From the NCBI GenBank assembly GCA_039649115.1, contig JBBWZQ010000154.1, positions 1 through 31,906 of the forward strand: a DNA stretch of 31,906 nucleotides, read 5' to 3'. Position 1 is the first letter of the stretch. Every line of letters starts with the position of its first letter. Shown piece by piece: positions 9,605 to 17,997 of this stretch. The position numbers were made by a program, and so were the translations under genes. Under the pieces are notes generated by a model. The model was not told the origin of the DNA, did no database searches, and worked only from the letters and a program-made list of their open reading frames with translations. Source of the stretch: DATEJJ01 sp039649115. GTDB taxonomy: Bacteria; Actinomycetota; Actinomycetes; Mycobacteriales; Micromonosporaceae.

Positions 9605-10340
9605 TTGGCACCTCTCCTTCTGCCTGCAGCCCATCCGACTCGTTTGCCGGCTCCTACCGGCGAAATAGTGATTGTGGTGACGGGTGCGGTTGCCGCCGTT
9701 TTAGTACCCGCCGCCACTTATCTGACTTGAGATTACGCGGCGTGAAGAGACTGGGCCAACGATCTCACGATTAGCTGAATGAGTCCAACCGTCGCCAAAC
9801 AACACGAAAGCCCTCTGCGGCAACAGAGGACTCACATGTCGCTCCTGGGGCATTCGTTTGAGCTGCAGGCGGTGCCATAGAAGCTGGGCAGTTCACAACG
9901 GAACAGCACCGCCATTGTCCCTCGCCAGACCAGCGAACGGAAGTACCGAATTGCCAGGTAGCAGTTGGATGTGCGCCCACCTGATCGTAGCGCTCGGTAG
10001 CCATCGAGGTGATGCCAACGACGCGTCGGCTAACATGGCGCTACCAGCGCTCGGCGACCATCACAATGACCCTCGCCAGAAAGCCGGGCTCCATTCTGCC
10101 GCCATGCGGGCTGCTGTCAAGCCTGACGTGAATAGGTGAACGTCGCAACTGCAAATTGCAAGATTTATTGGACTGGCGGTTTGACGCGGATACGGTCGTC
10201 CCAGGTCAGGCGAGGCAGACTGGCGCAGAGTGGGAGTCACACGCGTGATTCACGTGGATGACTCCCACATCGGGTTGAGGATGGGCTGGATGCTCCGGGC
10301 GCCCGACGGGTGGTGAGCGCTGGGCCGTCATAATCGGGGG
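9605..10340. other. Gene-poor stretch of about 0.7 kb, lower GC, with several inverted repeats
   Basis: No ORF here has a plausible ribosome binding site plus coding-like codon usage. Structures seen are: a near-perfect hairpin at 9643-9665 (TTTGCCGG / CCGGCGAAA); a CCTCTG/CAGAGG hairpin at 9812-9829 bracketed by GAGTCC (9781-9786) and GGACTC (9828-9833); an imperfect inverted repeat between about 9988-10006 and 10035-10052; and the strong hairpin at 10230-10268. It could hold non-coding RNA, remnants of a mobile element or decayed genes. No transposase fragment was recognised on either strand. Confidence 0.5.
10230..10268. repeat. Strong inverted repeat upstream of the LuxR-type gene
   Basis: Perfect 10-bp arms GTGGGAGTCA (10230-10239) and TGACTCCCAC (10259-10268). 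Inside, CACG (10240-10243) can pair with CGTG (10253-10256) after a two-base bulge, so the hairpin is long. It lies about 70 bp before the regulator start. It could be a terminator isolating the gene, or an operator. No U-tract is present. Confidence 0.5.
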
Positions 10341-10341
10341 A
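10329..10341 (+). promoter_or_regulatory. Candidate -10 box for a leaderless LuxR-type mRNA
   Basis: CATAAT at 10329-10334 lies six bases before ATG 10341, which would place the transcript start at or next to the start codon. The only G-rich stretch (10336-10340) touches the ATG and cannot work well as a ribosome binding site. Leaderless mRNAs are common in actinobacteria. Confidence 0.4.
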
Positions 10342-11363
10342 TGATGCCGGTCTCGATGGTCGGGCGCGCCGACGAGCTCGGGGAGCTGACCACCGCGTGG
10401 GTACGCCTGCGGGTGCGCCGGGACCGGGCCGGCGCCGGTGCGGCCCAGACCCGTACCGCCGTGATCACGGGAGCCGGCGGCTCCGGCAAGAGCCTGCTCG
10501 TCTCCGCCGCGCTGGCCGCCTTCGAGCCGGGCCCGGCCCTGGTGCTGTCGGGCCAGGCGCGGGTACACACGCCGGCGCCGTACGACTGGCTGGCCGCGGT
10601 GCTCAGCGACCGTGACACGCGCGACCTGCCGGTACCGGCGGACGCGCTGGCCTGGCTGGCGCAGCACCCGGACGCGCCGCGCTACCGGTACGCGCCGGAC
10701 GCCCTGCTGCGGCTGGCCGTGCGTACCGTCCGCGCGCTGGTCGGCGCCGGCCCCGCGGTGCTGGTCGTCGAGGACCTGCACGCGCTGGACCCGGCCAGCC
10801 TCAACCTGGTGGCCGAGCTGGCCGCCGCGCCCGGGCTGCCCGCCCTCATGCTGGTGACCAGCCGCCCGGCCGACGCGTCGGTGTCCCCCGCGCTGACCGC
10901 ACTGACCCTGGCCCGGCTGGCCGGGGTGCCCGGGGCGATCCGCCAGCACCTGGGCCCGCTCGGCGCCGGCGACGTCGGGGAGCTGCTGACCACGGTGTAC
11001 GCCGCCGAGGTACCGGCGCAGGTGTCGCGCGCGGTCTGGGAGCGTACCGACGGCAACCCGTACTGGCTCACCGAGTTGCTGGCCGCCCGGCGAGGAGCGC
11101 CGCCGGAGGCGCTGGCATTCGGCCCGCTGCCCGAGCACCTGCGCTTCATGTCGAGTGCCACCCGGCCGACCGAGCTCACCGCCCGGGAACGCGAGGTGCT
11201 GTCCTGCCTGGCGGCCGGCATGTCCAACAAGCAGGTGGCCCGCTCGCTGGGCATCTCGATCCGGACCGTGACCGTGCACGTGTCCAATCTCCTGCGCAAG
11301 ACGCAGTCCGCCTCGCGGACCGAGGCCGCGCTGTGGGCGGTGCGCCACCAGCTCACGGGCTGA
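10341..11363 (+). CDS. Short ATPase-LuxR transcriptional regulator (mini-LAL type)
   Basis: 340 residues combining a P-loop ATPase with a C-terminal LuxR helix-turn-helix. Walker A is GAGGSGKS (44-51), Walker B VLVVEDLHALD (140-150), a DGNPYWLTELL sensor-like segment lies at 237-247, and the GerE/LuxR domain runs about 278-338 (LTAREREVLSCLAAGMSNKQVARS, RTVTVHVSNLLRK). Classical LAL regulators are about 900 residues with a long TPR-like region between these parts; here that region is missing. No frameshift or stop is visible, so it looks like a genuine compact form. It ends convergently on the lrp-like gene with 11 bp overlap. ATGs at 10341, 10344 and 10356 are all possible starts. Targets are unknown; control of nearby dps, lrp or hpd is only a possibility. 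Confidence 0.85.
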   Translation: MMPVSMVGRADELGELTTAWVRLRVRRDRAGAGAAQTRTAVITGAGGSGKSLLVSAALAAFEPGPALVLSGQARVHTPAPYDWLAAVLSDRDTRDLPVPADALAWLAQHPDAPRYRYAPDALLRLAVRTVRALVGAGPAVLVVEDLHALDPASLNLVAELAAAPGLPALMLVTSRPADASVSPALTALTLARLAGVPGAIRQHLGPLGAGDVGELLTTVYAAEVPAQVSRAVWERTDGNPYWLTELLAARRGAPPEALAFGPLPEHLRFMSSATRPTELTAREREVLSCLAAGMSNKQVARSLGISIRTVTVHVSNLLRKTQSASRTEAALWAVRHQLTG

Positions 11364-11829
11364 CCCGGGCGGCCGCCCGCACCAGCGGGAGCGTGCGGTA
11401 CGGGATCTGCTCCGCGAGCGCGATGATCGTGGACGCGCGCACCACGCCGTCGTACGCGACCACCTGGTCGATCACCCGCTGCAGGTCGGCGTTGGACCGG
11501 GCGACGATGCGGCAGAGCAGGTCGCCGCCGCCGGTGATGGTGTGCGCCTCCAGCACCTCGGGGATCGTGGCCAGATGAGCCGCGGCCGGATCGTGGCCGC
11601 GGCTCTGCCGGATCTCCAGGGTGACGAACGCGGTCACGCCGTAGCCCAGGGCCACCGGCGCGACGGACGGGCCGAAGCCCACGATGACGCCGCGCTCGAC
11701 CAGCTTGTCGAGGCGGGCCTGCACGGTGCCGCGGGCCACCCGCAGCCGTCGCGAACACTCCAGCACGCCGATCCTGGGCTCGTCTGCGAGCAGCGCGATC
11801 AGGCGCGCGTCGAGGTCATCGACGTTCAG
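11353..11829 (-). CDS. Lrp/AsnC-family transcriptional regulator, probable CTG start
   Basis: 158 residues. An N-terminal winged helix-turn-helix (LDARLIALLADEPRIGVLEC, then VARGTVQARLDKLVERGVI) is followed by a RAM/AsnC ligand-binding domain with the GGGDLLCRIVA segment. Such proteins sense amino acids or related acids and control metabolism genes locally or globally. In this frame there is no ATG or GTG near the expected N-terminus. The CTG at 11829 gives the right length and forms a CTGA overlap with the dps stop, exactly like the usual ATGA/GTGA coupling, so I place the start there. It follows dps in one operon and lies near hpd. An AsnC/Lrp protein controls hpd in Streptomyces coelicolor as I recall, so a role in hpd control is plausible. 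Confidence 0.85.
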   Translation of the reverse strand: MNVDDLDARLIALLADEPRIGVLECSRRLRVARGTVQARLDKLVERGVIVGFGPSVAPVALGYGVTAFVTLEIRQSRGHDPAAAHLATIPEVLEAHTITGGGDLLCRIVARSNADLQRVIDQVVAYDGVVRASTIIALAEQIPYRTLPLVRAAARVSP

Positions 11830-12362
11830 GTCTTCACCTTCTGTACGGCGAACATCCAGTGCTGCTTCTCCAGCGTCTCCAGCACCTCGATGAGCAGATC
11901 CTGGGTGACCGCGTCGAGTTCCTCGGTGTGCTCGACCCGGCGCCGCACGTGCCCGCAGACGTCCGCCAGCGCCTCGGTGATCAACGCGACCACCTCGTCG
12001 TCCCCGACCTGACCCTCCGGGAACGCCGGCAGCGGGCTGGACTTGGCGACCGTCGCCGGCCGGCCGTCCACCGCGTACCCGATCGCGACCGCGCGCTCGG
12101 CGACCACGTCGGCCGCGCCGCGCACCTCGTCGGTCAGCTCGTCGAGGTGCAGGTGCACCTGCCGGAAATGCCGGCCGACCACGTTCCAGTGCGCCTGCTT
12201 GGCCCGCAGGTGCAGATCGGTCAGCTCGACGAGCGTGTCCTGCAGGTCCGCGCCGACCGCGGCCACATCGATGTCGACCAACCCGTTGACCGGGGTCGCC
12301 TGGATCGCGTTGCGGTGCTCGGCCGGCACGGACTTCTTCGCCGTCGTCTTCTTCGGTGGCAT
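11826..12362 (-). CDS. dps: Dps-family ferritin-like DNA-protecting protein
   Basis: 178 residues. Dps dodecamers oxidise and store iron and can bind DNA during stress. The ferroxidase residues line up with those of E. coli Dps at a constant offset: His58, His70, Asp74, Asp85 and Glu89, within KQAHWNVVGRHF and HLHLDELTDEV. The Lys-rich N-terminal tail PPKKTTAKK suits DNA binding. ATG 12362 follows a good AAGGGGGA site. The stop overlaps the start of the lrp-like gene, so expression of both is coupled. The partner is unusual; I know no general reason for pairing dps with an Lrp regulator. It is divergent from hpd, with the control region between. Confidence 0.92.
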   Translation of the reverse strand: MPPKKTTAKKSVPAEHRNAIQATPVNGLVDIDVAAVGADLQDTLVELTDLHLRAKQAHWNVVGRHFRQVHLHLDELTDEVRGAADVVAERAVAIGYAVDGRPATVAKSSPLPAFPEGQVGDDEVVALITEALADVCGHVRRRVEHTEELDAVTQDLLIEVLETLEKQHWMFAVQKVKT

Positions 12363-12390
12363 GGCAATCCCCCTTCACGTGGACCGTGTC

Positions 12391-12418
12391 TACTTAGCCG
12401 CCAGGCGGGGACGGTAAA
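12391..12418 (-). promoter_or_regulatory. Candidate dps-lrp promoter
   Basis: Read on the minus strand, TTTACC (12413-12418) and TAAGTA (12391-12396) are spaced 16 bp, about 30 bases before the dps start. The match to consensus is moderate. The -35 lies next to the repeated motif at 12432. Confidence 0.35.
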
Positions 12419-12431
12419 CATCTGAGCAATG

Positions 12432-12475
12432 TGTACAGCATGTTAGCGCGGACACCTACCGAACTGTACAGCATG
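12432..12475. promoter_or_regulatory. Two direct repeats TGTACAGCATG between dps and hpd
   Basis: Identical 11-mers at 12432-12442 and 12465-12475, start to start 33 bp (about three helical turns), each containing the palindrome TGTACA. Phased identical sites between divergent genes, one operon of which encodes an Lrp/AsnC regulator, look like an operator. The identity of the protein is inferred. Confidence 0.55.
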
Positions 12476-12532
12476 ATTGGTTCGGGGGGTGACGGTTGCC
12501 CAGGGGGATGGCGGGCCGTCATTCTCCAGTAC

Positions 12533-13663
12533 ATGACCCAGACAGTGGCGGTCCCGCACGGCACCCACCGGGATCCGTTCCCGGTGTCCGGACTGGACCA
12601 TCTGCGCTTCCTGGTGGGCAACGCCAGGCAGGCGGCGCACTACTACTCGACCGCGTTCGGCATGACCTGCGTGGCGTACCGGGGTCCGGAGCAGGGGCAC
12701 CGCGACTATGCCGAGTACGTGCTGGTCTCCGGTTCGGCGCGGTTCGTGCTGGCCGGTGCGGTGCGGGCCGGTACGCCCGGGGCCGAGCACCATGCCCGGC
12801 ACGGGGACGGCGTGCTGGACATCGCGCTCGAAGTGCCCGATGTGGACGCCGCGTACCGGCACGCGGTCGAGCAGGGCGCCACCGGGATCGAGCCCCCGCA
12901 CGACCTGACCGACGAGTACGGCACGGTCCGCACGGCGGCCATCGCGACGTACGGGGAGACCCGGCACTCGCTGGTCGACCGGTCCCGGTACCAGGGACCG
13001 TTCCTGCCCGGCTTCGTCGCGCGGGATCCCGCCGTCCCCCCGCCCAAACGCCTCTTCCAGGCGATCGACCACGTGGTCGGCAACGTCGAGCTGGGTCGGA
13101 TGGACGAGTGGGTGGAGTTCTACCACCGCGTGATGGGCTTCACCAACATGGCCGAGTTCGTCGGCGACGACATCGCCACGGACTACTCGGCCCTGATGAG
13201 CAAGGTGGTGGCCAACGGCACGCGCCGGGTGAAGTTCCCGCTCAACGAGCCCGCGCCGTCCCGCCGCCGGTCGCAGATCGACGAGTACCTCGACTTCTAC
13301 GGCGGCCCGGGCGTGCAGCACCTGGCGCTGGCCACCGGCGACATCCTGGCCTCCGTGGACGCGATGCGCGCCGCCGGCGTGGAGTTCCTGGACACGCCCG
13401 ACTCGTACTATGACGATCCGGTGCTCCGGGAACGCATCGGCACGGTACGGGTACCCGTGGCGGAACTGCGCGCGCGGGGGGTCCTCGTGGACCGCGACGA
13501 GGACGGGTACCTGCTGCAGATCTTCACCAAGCCGGTACAGGACCGGCCGACCGTCTTCTTCGAGCTGATCGAGCGGCACGGCTCGCTCGGCTTCGGCAAG
13601 GGCAACTTCAAGGCCCTCTTCGAGGCGATCGAGCGGGAGCAGGAGAAGCGGGGAAACCTCTGA
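12533..13663 (+). CDS. hpd: 4-hydroxyphenylpyruvate dioxygenase
   Basis: Non-heme Fe(II) enzyme that converts 4-hydroxyphenylpyruvate to homogentisate in tyrosine breakdown. 376 residues in two vicinal-oxygen-chelate halves. The 2-His-1-Glu iron site is complete: His180 (LFQAIDHVVGNVE), His263 (GPGVQHLALATGD) and Glu344 (VFFELIERHG). The C-terminal helix region GSLGFGKGNFKALFEAIE is typical. ATG 12533 is chosen because the family N-terminus begins there; the longer reading from 12431 would run through the regulatory repeats. It is followed by the RDD gene and a HisC-family aminotransferase on the same strand, which can supply the oxoacid substrate. No homogentisate dioxygenase gene is in the window. 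Confidence 0.95.
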   Translation: MTQTVAVPHGTHRDPFPVSGLDHLRFLVGNARQAAHYYSTAFGMTCVAYRGPEQGHRDYAEYVLVSGSARFVLAGAVRAGTPGAEHHARHGDGVLDIALEVPDVDAAYRHAVEQGATGIEPPHDLTDEYGTVRTAAIATYGETRHSLVDRSRYQGPFLPGFVARDPAVPPPKRLFQAIDHVVGNVELGRMDEWVEFYHRVMGFTNMAEFVGDDIATDYSALMSKVVANGTRRVKFPLNEPAPSRRRSQIDEYLDFYGGPGVQHLALATGDILASVDAMRAAGVEFLDTPDSYYDDPVLRERIGTVRVPVAELRARGVLVDRDEDGYLLQIFTKPVQDRPTVFFELIERHGSLGFGKGNFKALFEAIEREQEKRGNL

Positions 13664-13690
13664 GCGCGGGCACCTGCCACACTGGAGGAC

Positions 13691-13753
13691 GTGACTGACG
13701 CCGCGATCCCCCGCGTGTCCGCTGCGGCCCTCGTGATAGAGGTTGTCGCGTGA
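13691..13753 (+). CDS. Possible 20-residue upstream ORF coupled to the RDD gene
   Basis: GTG 13691 follows a clear GGAGG site (13684-13688) and opens a 20-codon frame whose TGA (13751-13753) overlaps the GTG start of the next gene as GTGA. The peptide (starting TDAAIPRVSAAALV after the initiator) has no known match that I recognise. It may be a translational coupler or a leader, or a chance frame. Confidence 0.35.
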   Translation: MTDAAIPRVSAAALVIEVVA

Positions 13754-14771
13754 CACAGATCGCCCCGGGCTGGTACAAGGACCCGGCCGAGCCGACCACC
13801 CAGCGCTACTGGGACGGTGACGGCTGGCTCGGCGACCCGCTGCCCGCCGAGGCCACACCGCCGCCCGGGCCGCCGGCGGTGGCGAAGACCGGCACGCCAC
13901 CGGCCCCCCGGGCACCACAGGCGCCACCGCCCGCACCGGACCCACCACCGCCCGCCCAGCCAACTGGTCCGGCCGCCGGGCCGGCCGCGCCGACTGGCCC
14001 GGCCAGGCCCGGTCAGGCCGGCTCGGGAGCGGCGTTCCCGGCCGGGCACGGCTGGCCCGCCCCGCCACCGGGCTGGCGCCCCGGGACACCCCTGCCCCCC
14101 GGCTTCGGGATCCCGCCCGGCATGGGCTTCCCGCCGGGAGCGACCATCCCGCCCCAGGGGTACCCGTACCTCCTGATCAGGCCGCGCCCGCACGGCCTGC
14201 CGGTGGCCCCACTCGGCCTGCGCTTCCTGGCGCGGCTCATCGACATCCTCGTGGTGCTCGCCCTCAACGTGGTCGGCAACGGCTGGTTCGTGTACCTGTG
14301 GGTCAAGGACGTCGGGCCCTACATCGCGACCGCGTGGCGGGCCGCGATGAACAACCAGGCCGGCAGCGTCGACCTCCCGTCGATCCCCGGCCGGGCCAGT
14401 GCGCTGGCCTACCTGATCCCGCTCGTCGCGATGGCGCTGTGGTGGGCCTACGAGGTGCCCGGCATCGCCAGCGCCGGGCAGACGTTCGGCAAGCGGATCG
14501 TGGGCATCAAGGTGATGGCGATGGAGAAGGACGAGCCGATCGGCTGGGGCCGCGCGTTCCGCCGGTGGAACCCGCTGGGCCTGCCCGTGCTGCTGTGGTC
14601 CTGCGGCATCGGCTTCGTGCTCCAGTTCGTCGACAGCATCTCGCCGGCCCTGGGCGGGCCGCTGCAACTGGCCCTGCACGACCGGTCGGCACAGACCGTC
14701 GTTGTCCACTGTGGACGACGAGGGCACGAGAAGACGCCCGAGAAGGTACCCGCCAAGACCGGAGGACAGAC

Positions 14772-14775
<4 letters not shown>
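13750..14775 (+). CDS. DUF2510-RDD membrane protein
   Basis: 341 residues. The N-terminal DUF2510 motif APGWYKDPAEP...RYWDGDGW (5-26) is a short cytosolic module common in actinobacterial membrane proteins. Residues ~35-140 are a Pro/Ala/Gly-rich linker. The RDD domain starts near 154 (LGLRFLARLIDILVVLALNVV, with the Arg and Asp-Asp-like residues), with three predicted membrane helices at about 157-178, 215-232 and 280-297, and a QTFGKRIVGIKVM segment. The function of most RDD proteins is unknown, and some are linked to ion or small-molecule transport. It sits between hpd and the aminotransferase, with GTGA overlap to the latter, so a role in aromatic compound exchange is possible but unproven. 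Confidence 0.85.
14704..14716. repeat. Dispersed palindrome GTCCACTGTGGAC (copy 2)
   Basis: Perfect 6+6 palindrome around a central T, inside the 3' end of the RDD gene. Confidence 0.7.
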
Positions 14776-15821
<1,046 letters not shown>

Positions 15822-15829
15822 GTCGCCGG

Positions 15830-17041
15830 TCAGGTGCCGGCGACGAGGACGTTGGGCGACGGGTAGTAGTACCGCGAGTCGGGATCGGCCGGCTTCGCTC
15901 CGGCCTTGCGCCGCTCGACGAACACGTACCGGTCCGCCGCGTACACGTACCCCGGGTCGAACCTGCCGTTCTCGACGTCGATCAGCGGCAGCCGGCTCAG
16001 TTCCAGCCCGTCCGCGGGGTCCACGCTGATGAGGTACCGGTCGTCTGTGAGCAGGTGGACCGCACCCTGTTCCACCGCGACGACGCGCGCGCCGGCGGGC
16101 ACCGGGCCGGTCAGGGGCCAGGACCACAGTTGCCGGCCGCCGGCCGCGCGGCCGGTCACGGTGCCGTCCGGTCCGGGCCCGACCACGACGCCGTCCACCA
16201 GCCAGGAGCCGGCACCGACCAGCGCCGGCGCCGCGGTGAGCGCGCCGTCCGCGCCGATCACCCAGGCATGTCCGGGGGTACGGGCACCGCGGCACCCGGA
16301 TCGCCCTACGGCACAGCTGACCGGCTCGACGTCGCCGCCGAGCGCCGGCCACGCCAGCGCCTTCCCGGTCCCCGCGTCGAACACGTCCACTGTGGACGCG
16401 CCCTCGCACCGGGCCACCGCGACGAACACCCCGACCCCGGTGAAGTACGCGTGGCTCCCGCACCGCGGGACCGTTTTCGTCCAGAGTGGACGGCCCGAGG
16501 GCGCGTCGAACGCGCGCGTGCCCGTGTCGCCCACCACGATGACGACGGAGCCCGCGGTGTACATGCCCGCCGGCTGGTAGACGGTCGCCGCGCCGGTGCG
16601 CCGCCCCAGGTAGCTGCCCGCGACGGTGGGCGCGCGCACCCGCCAGGCGATGGTGCCCCGGGTCGCGTCCAGGGCCACGAGGTCGCCGTCGGACCAGCGG
16701 GACACGACGGTGGTACCCACGGCCACCACCCCGAGCAGCGTGGCCGGCCAGCGGCGGTAGGCCCAGAACGGGCTCAGCGAGGAGCGGAAGTCGACCGGCT
16801 GGTCGGCCCACACCTCCCGCTGGGCGGCGTAGACGCGCAGCCGGCCGTCCACCACGAGCGGGGTGTCCAGGATCGACCCGTACAGGCGCGGGGTGGCCGG
16901 TACCCGCGCCGGGTAGGGGCTCTGCGCGGAGTCCAGCGTGTCCCTGGGCTCGAAGGCCCGGTACCCGATGGCGGCGGCGACCAGCAGCAGGACCAGCGCG
17001 TACAGGCCCACCGGGCGCCCGCGCTCCCGTACCGCGTCCAT
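15830..17041 (-). CDS. Second membrane-anchored PQQ-like beta-propeller protein, function unknown
   Basis: 403 residues. An N-terminal anchor at about 13-28 (GLYALVLLLVAAAIGY) is followed by an extracytoplasmic region of propeller blades with repeats such as ATRGTIAWRV, PSGRPLWTK and AGGRQLWSW. Cysteines in the middle (VPRCGSH, ARCEGAS, VSCAVGRSGCRG) may form disulfides. ATG 17041 is preferred to GTG 17047 because GGAGG lies five bases before the ATG. It is convergent with the aminotransferase gene (8 bp between stops). It shares architecture with the protein at 5436-6737, but residue identity looks low by eye, so they are distant paralogues or merely the same fold. No catalytic residues are recognised. 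Confidence 0.78.
   Translation of the reverse strand: MDAVRERGRPVGLYALVLLLVAAAIGYRAFEPRDTLDSAQSPYPARVPATPRLYGSILDTPLVVDGRLRVYAAQREVWADQPVDFRSSLSPFWAYRRWPATLLGVVAVGTTVVSRWSDGDLVALDATRGTIAWRVRAPTVAGSYLGRRTGAATVYQPAGMYTAGSVVIVVGDTGTRAFDAPSGRPLWTKTVPRCGSHAYFTGVGVFVAVARCEGASTVDVFDAGTGKALAWPALGGDVEPVSCAVGRSGCRGARTPGHAWVIGADGALTAAPALVGAGSWLVDGVVVGPGPDGTVTGRAAGGRQLWSWPLTGPVPAGARVVAVEQGAVHLLTDDRYLISVDPADGLELSRLPLIDVENGRFDPGYVYAADRYVFVERRKAGAKPADPDSRYYYPSPNVLVAGT
16385..16397. repeat. Dispersed palindrome GTCCACTGTGGAC (copy 3)
   Basis: Perfect copy inside the second beta-propeller gene; a one-pair variant (GTCCAGAGTGGAC) lies 94 bp further on at 16479-16491 in the same gene. Confidence 0.7.
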
Positions 17042-17062
17042 GGCCACCTCCGCCCGGCCACC

Positions 17063-17464
17063 CTACCGGCCCGGTACGGGTACCGCCTGCTGAGCCCCTG
17101 CCCCTGGCCCGGCAGGGGAGAGTACTCGGGCGCGGGTGACCAGCCCGGCGACGGCTGAACGGACCGCCACGGCCGGGGTGCTCGTCACGGCGGGCACGGT
17201 CGGGCCGCTGTCGCCCGCGTTGGCGGGCCGCTGCGCGGTGGCGGTCCGAATGCGAAGAGTCCTCCGAAGAACAGCACGGCGACCGTGCCACCCCCCGACG
17301 AGCCGGCGCGCCGGACGCGCAGCGCCGCCGCGCGCATCTCCTCGATCCGCAGTTCCGCCGCGCGCACCGCGAGCCAGCGCCGGCCACGCGTAGCGGATGA
17401 CAACCTCGTCATCGGTGGCGTCGTGGCGCGCGAGCACCGTGCGTCCGGTCACCTGATCGTCCAC
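17063..17464 (-). pseudogene. Possible frame-disrupted small membrane protein gene
   Basis: Two overlapping minus-strand frames share the coding signal. From GTG 17464 the first ~27 codons (to VVIRYAW) have GC-rich third positions. The signal then moves to the frame open at 17185-17412, with WLAVRAAELRIEEMRAAAL and a hydrophobic GTVAVLFFGGLFAFG. It may then return to the first frame, which stays open to 17063. Joined, they would give a small protein with an amphipathic helix and one membrane segment. This could be a decayed gene, a sequence error, or chance open frames in GC-rich DNA. The flanks (17042-17062 and 17465-17523) hold no other gene, only a CGCTATAGCG palindrome at 17466-17475. Confidence 0.35.
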
Positions 17465-17523
17465 TCGCTATAGCGCCTGTCCCCGCACCCATGCCCGGCC
17501 AGCGGCAGGAGTCGGGTGCCGGG

Positions 17524-17997
17524 TCAGAAAGGGTGCACGAGGGCCACCGCGATCGCCGCCAGCCCCTCACCTCGGCCGGTGAGCCCCAGCCCGTCCGTGG
17601 TCGTACCCGAGACGCTGACCGGCGCGCCGAGCGTGCCGGACAGCAGGTCCTGTGCCTCCCCGCGCCGGGTACCGATCCGGGGTGCGACGCCGATCACCTG
17701 GATCGAGACGTTGCCGATCTCCCAGCCGGCCGCCCGTACCCGCCGGGCGGTCTCGACCAGCAGCGCGAGCCCCGAGGCGCCGGCCCACTGCGGCCGGTCC
17801 GTGCCGTAGTTCGCGCCCAGGTCGCCCAGCGTGGCGGCGGACAGCAGCGCGTCGCAGGCCGAGTGGGCGGCCACGTCGCCGTCGGAGTGCCCGGCCAGGC
17901 CGGTCGCGTCCGGCCAGTGCAGGCCCGCCACCCAGCAGGGCCGGCCCGCCTCGAACGCGTGCACGTCGGTGCCGATGCCGACCCGCGGGAGGATCAC
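17524..17997 (-). CDS. ispF: 2-C-methyl-D-erythritol 2,4-cyclodiphosphate synthase
   Basis: Fifth enzyme of the MEP isoprenoid pathway, forming the cyclic diphosphate from CDP-methylerythritol phosphate with release of CMP; 157 residues, normal for the trimeric enzyme. The metal ligands Asp11 and His13 lie in VGIGTDVHAF. GHSDGDVAAHSACDALL and the C-terminal signature TTTDGLGLTGRGEG are also present. GTG 17997 overlaps the ispD stop as GTGA, so the two are translated together. In many actinobacteria cysS-rlmB follow directly; here those genes are about 15 kb away at the left end of the window. Confidence 0.95.
   Translation of the reverse strand: MILPRVGIGTDVHAFEAGRPCWVAGLHWPDATGLAGHSDGDVAAHSACDALLSAATLGDLGANYGTDRPQWAGASGLALLVETARRVRAAGWEIGNVSIQVIGVAPRIGTRRGEAQDLLSGTLGAPVSVSGTTTDGLGLTGRGEGLAAIAVALVHPF

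Noticed and set aside
9662..9730. Short hydrophobic frame ending at 9730
   Set aside because: Only about 20 codons from GTG 9668 with no ribosome binding site; not enough to call a gene.
9771..10004. Open frame of 77 residues on the minus strand in the same stretch
   Set aside because: No ribosome binding site and atypical composition; it overlaps inverted repeats.
9858..10139. Open frame of 93 residues on the plus strand in the gene-poor stretch
   Set aside because: It needs a TTG start, has no ribosome binding site, has non-coding-like codon use and no recognisable motif.
10206..11348. Long minus-strand frame opposite the LuxR-type gene
   Set aside because: It is the antisense shadow of a gene with clear Walker and LuxR motifs; the product is low-complexity Gly/Arg/His/Gln-rich.
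12431..12532. N-terminal extension of hpd starting at 12431
   Set aside because: The extension is not HPPD-like, runs through the TGTACAGCATG repeats, and the family N-terminus begins at ATG 12533.
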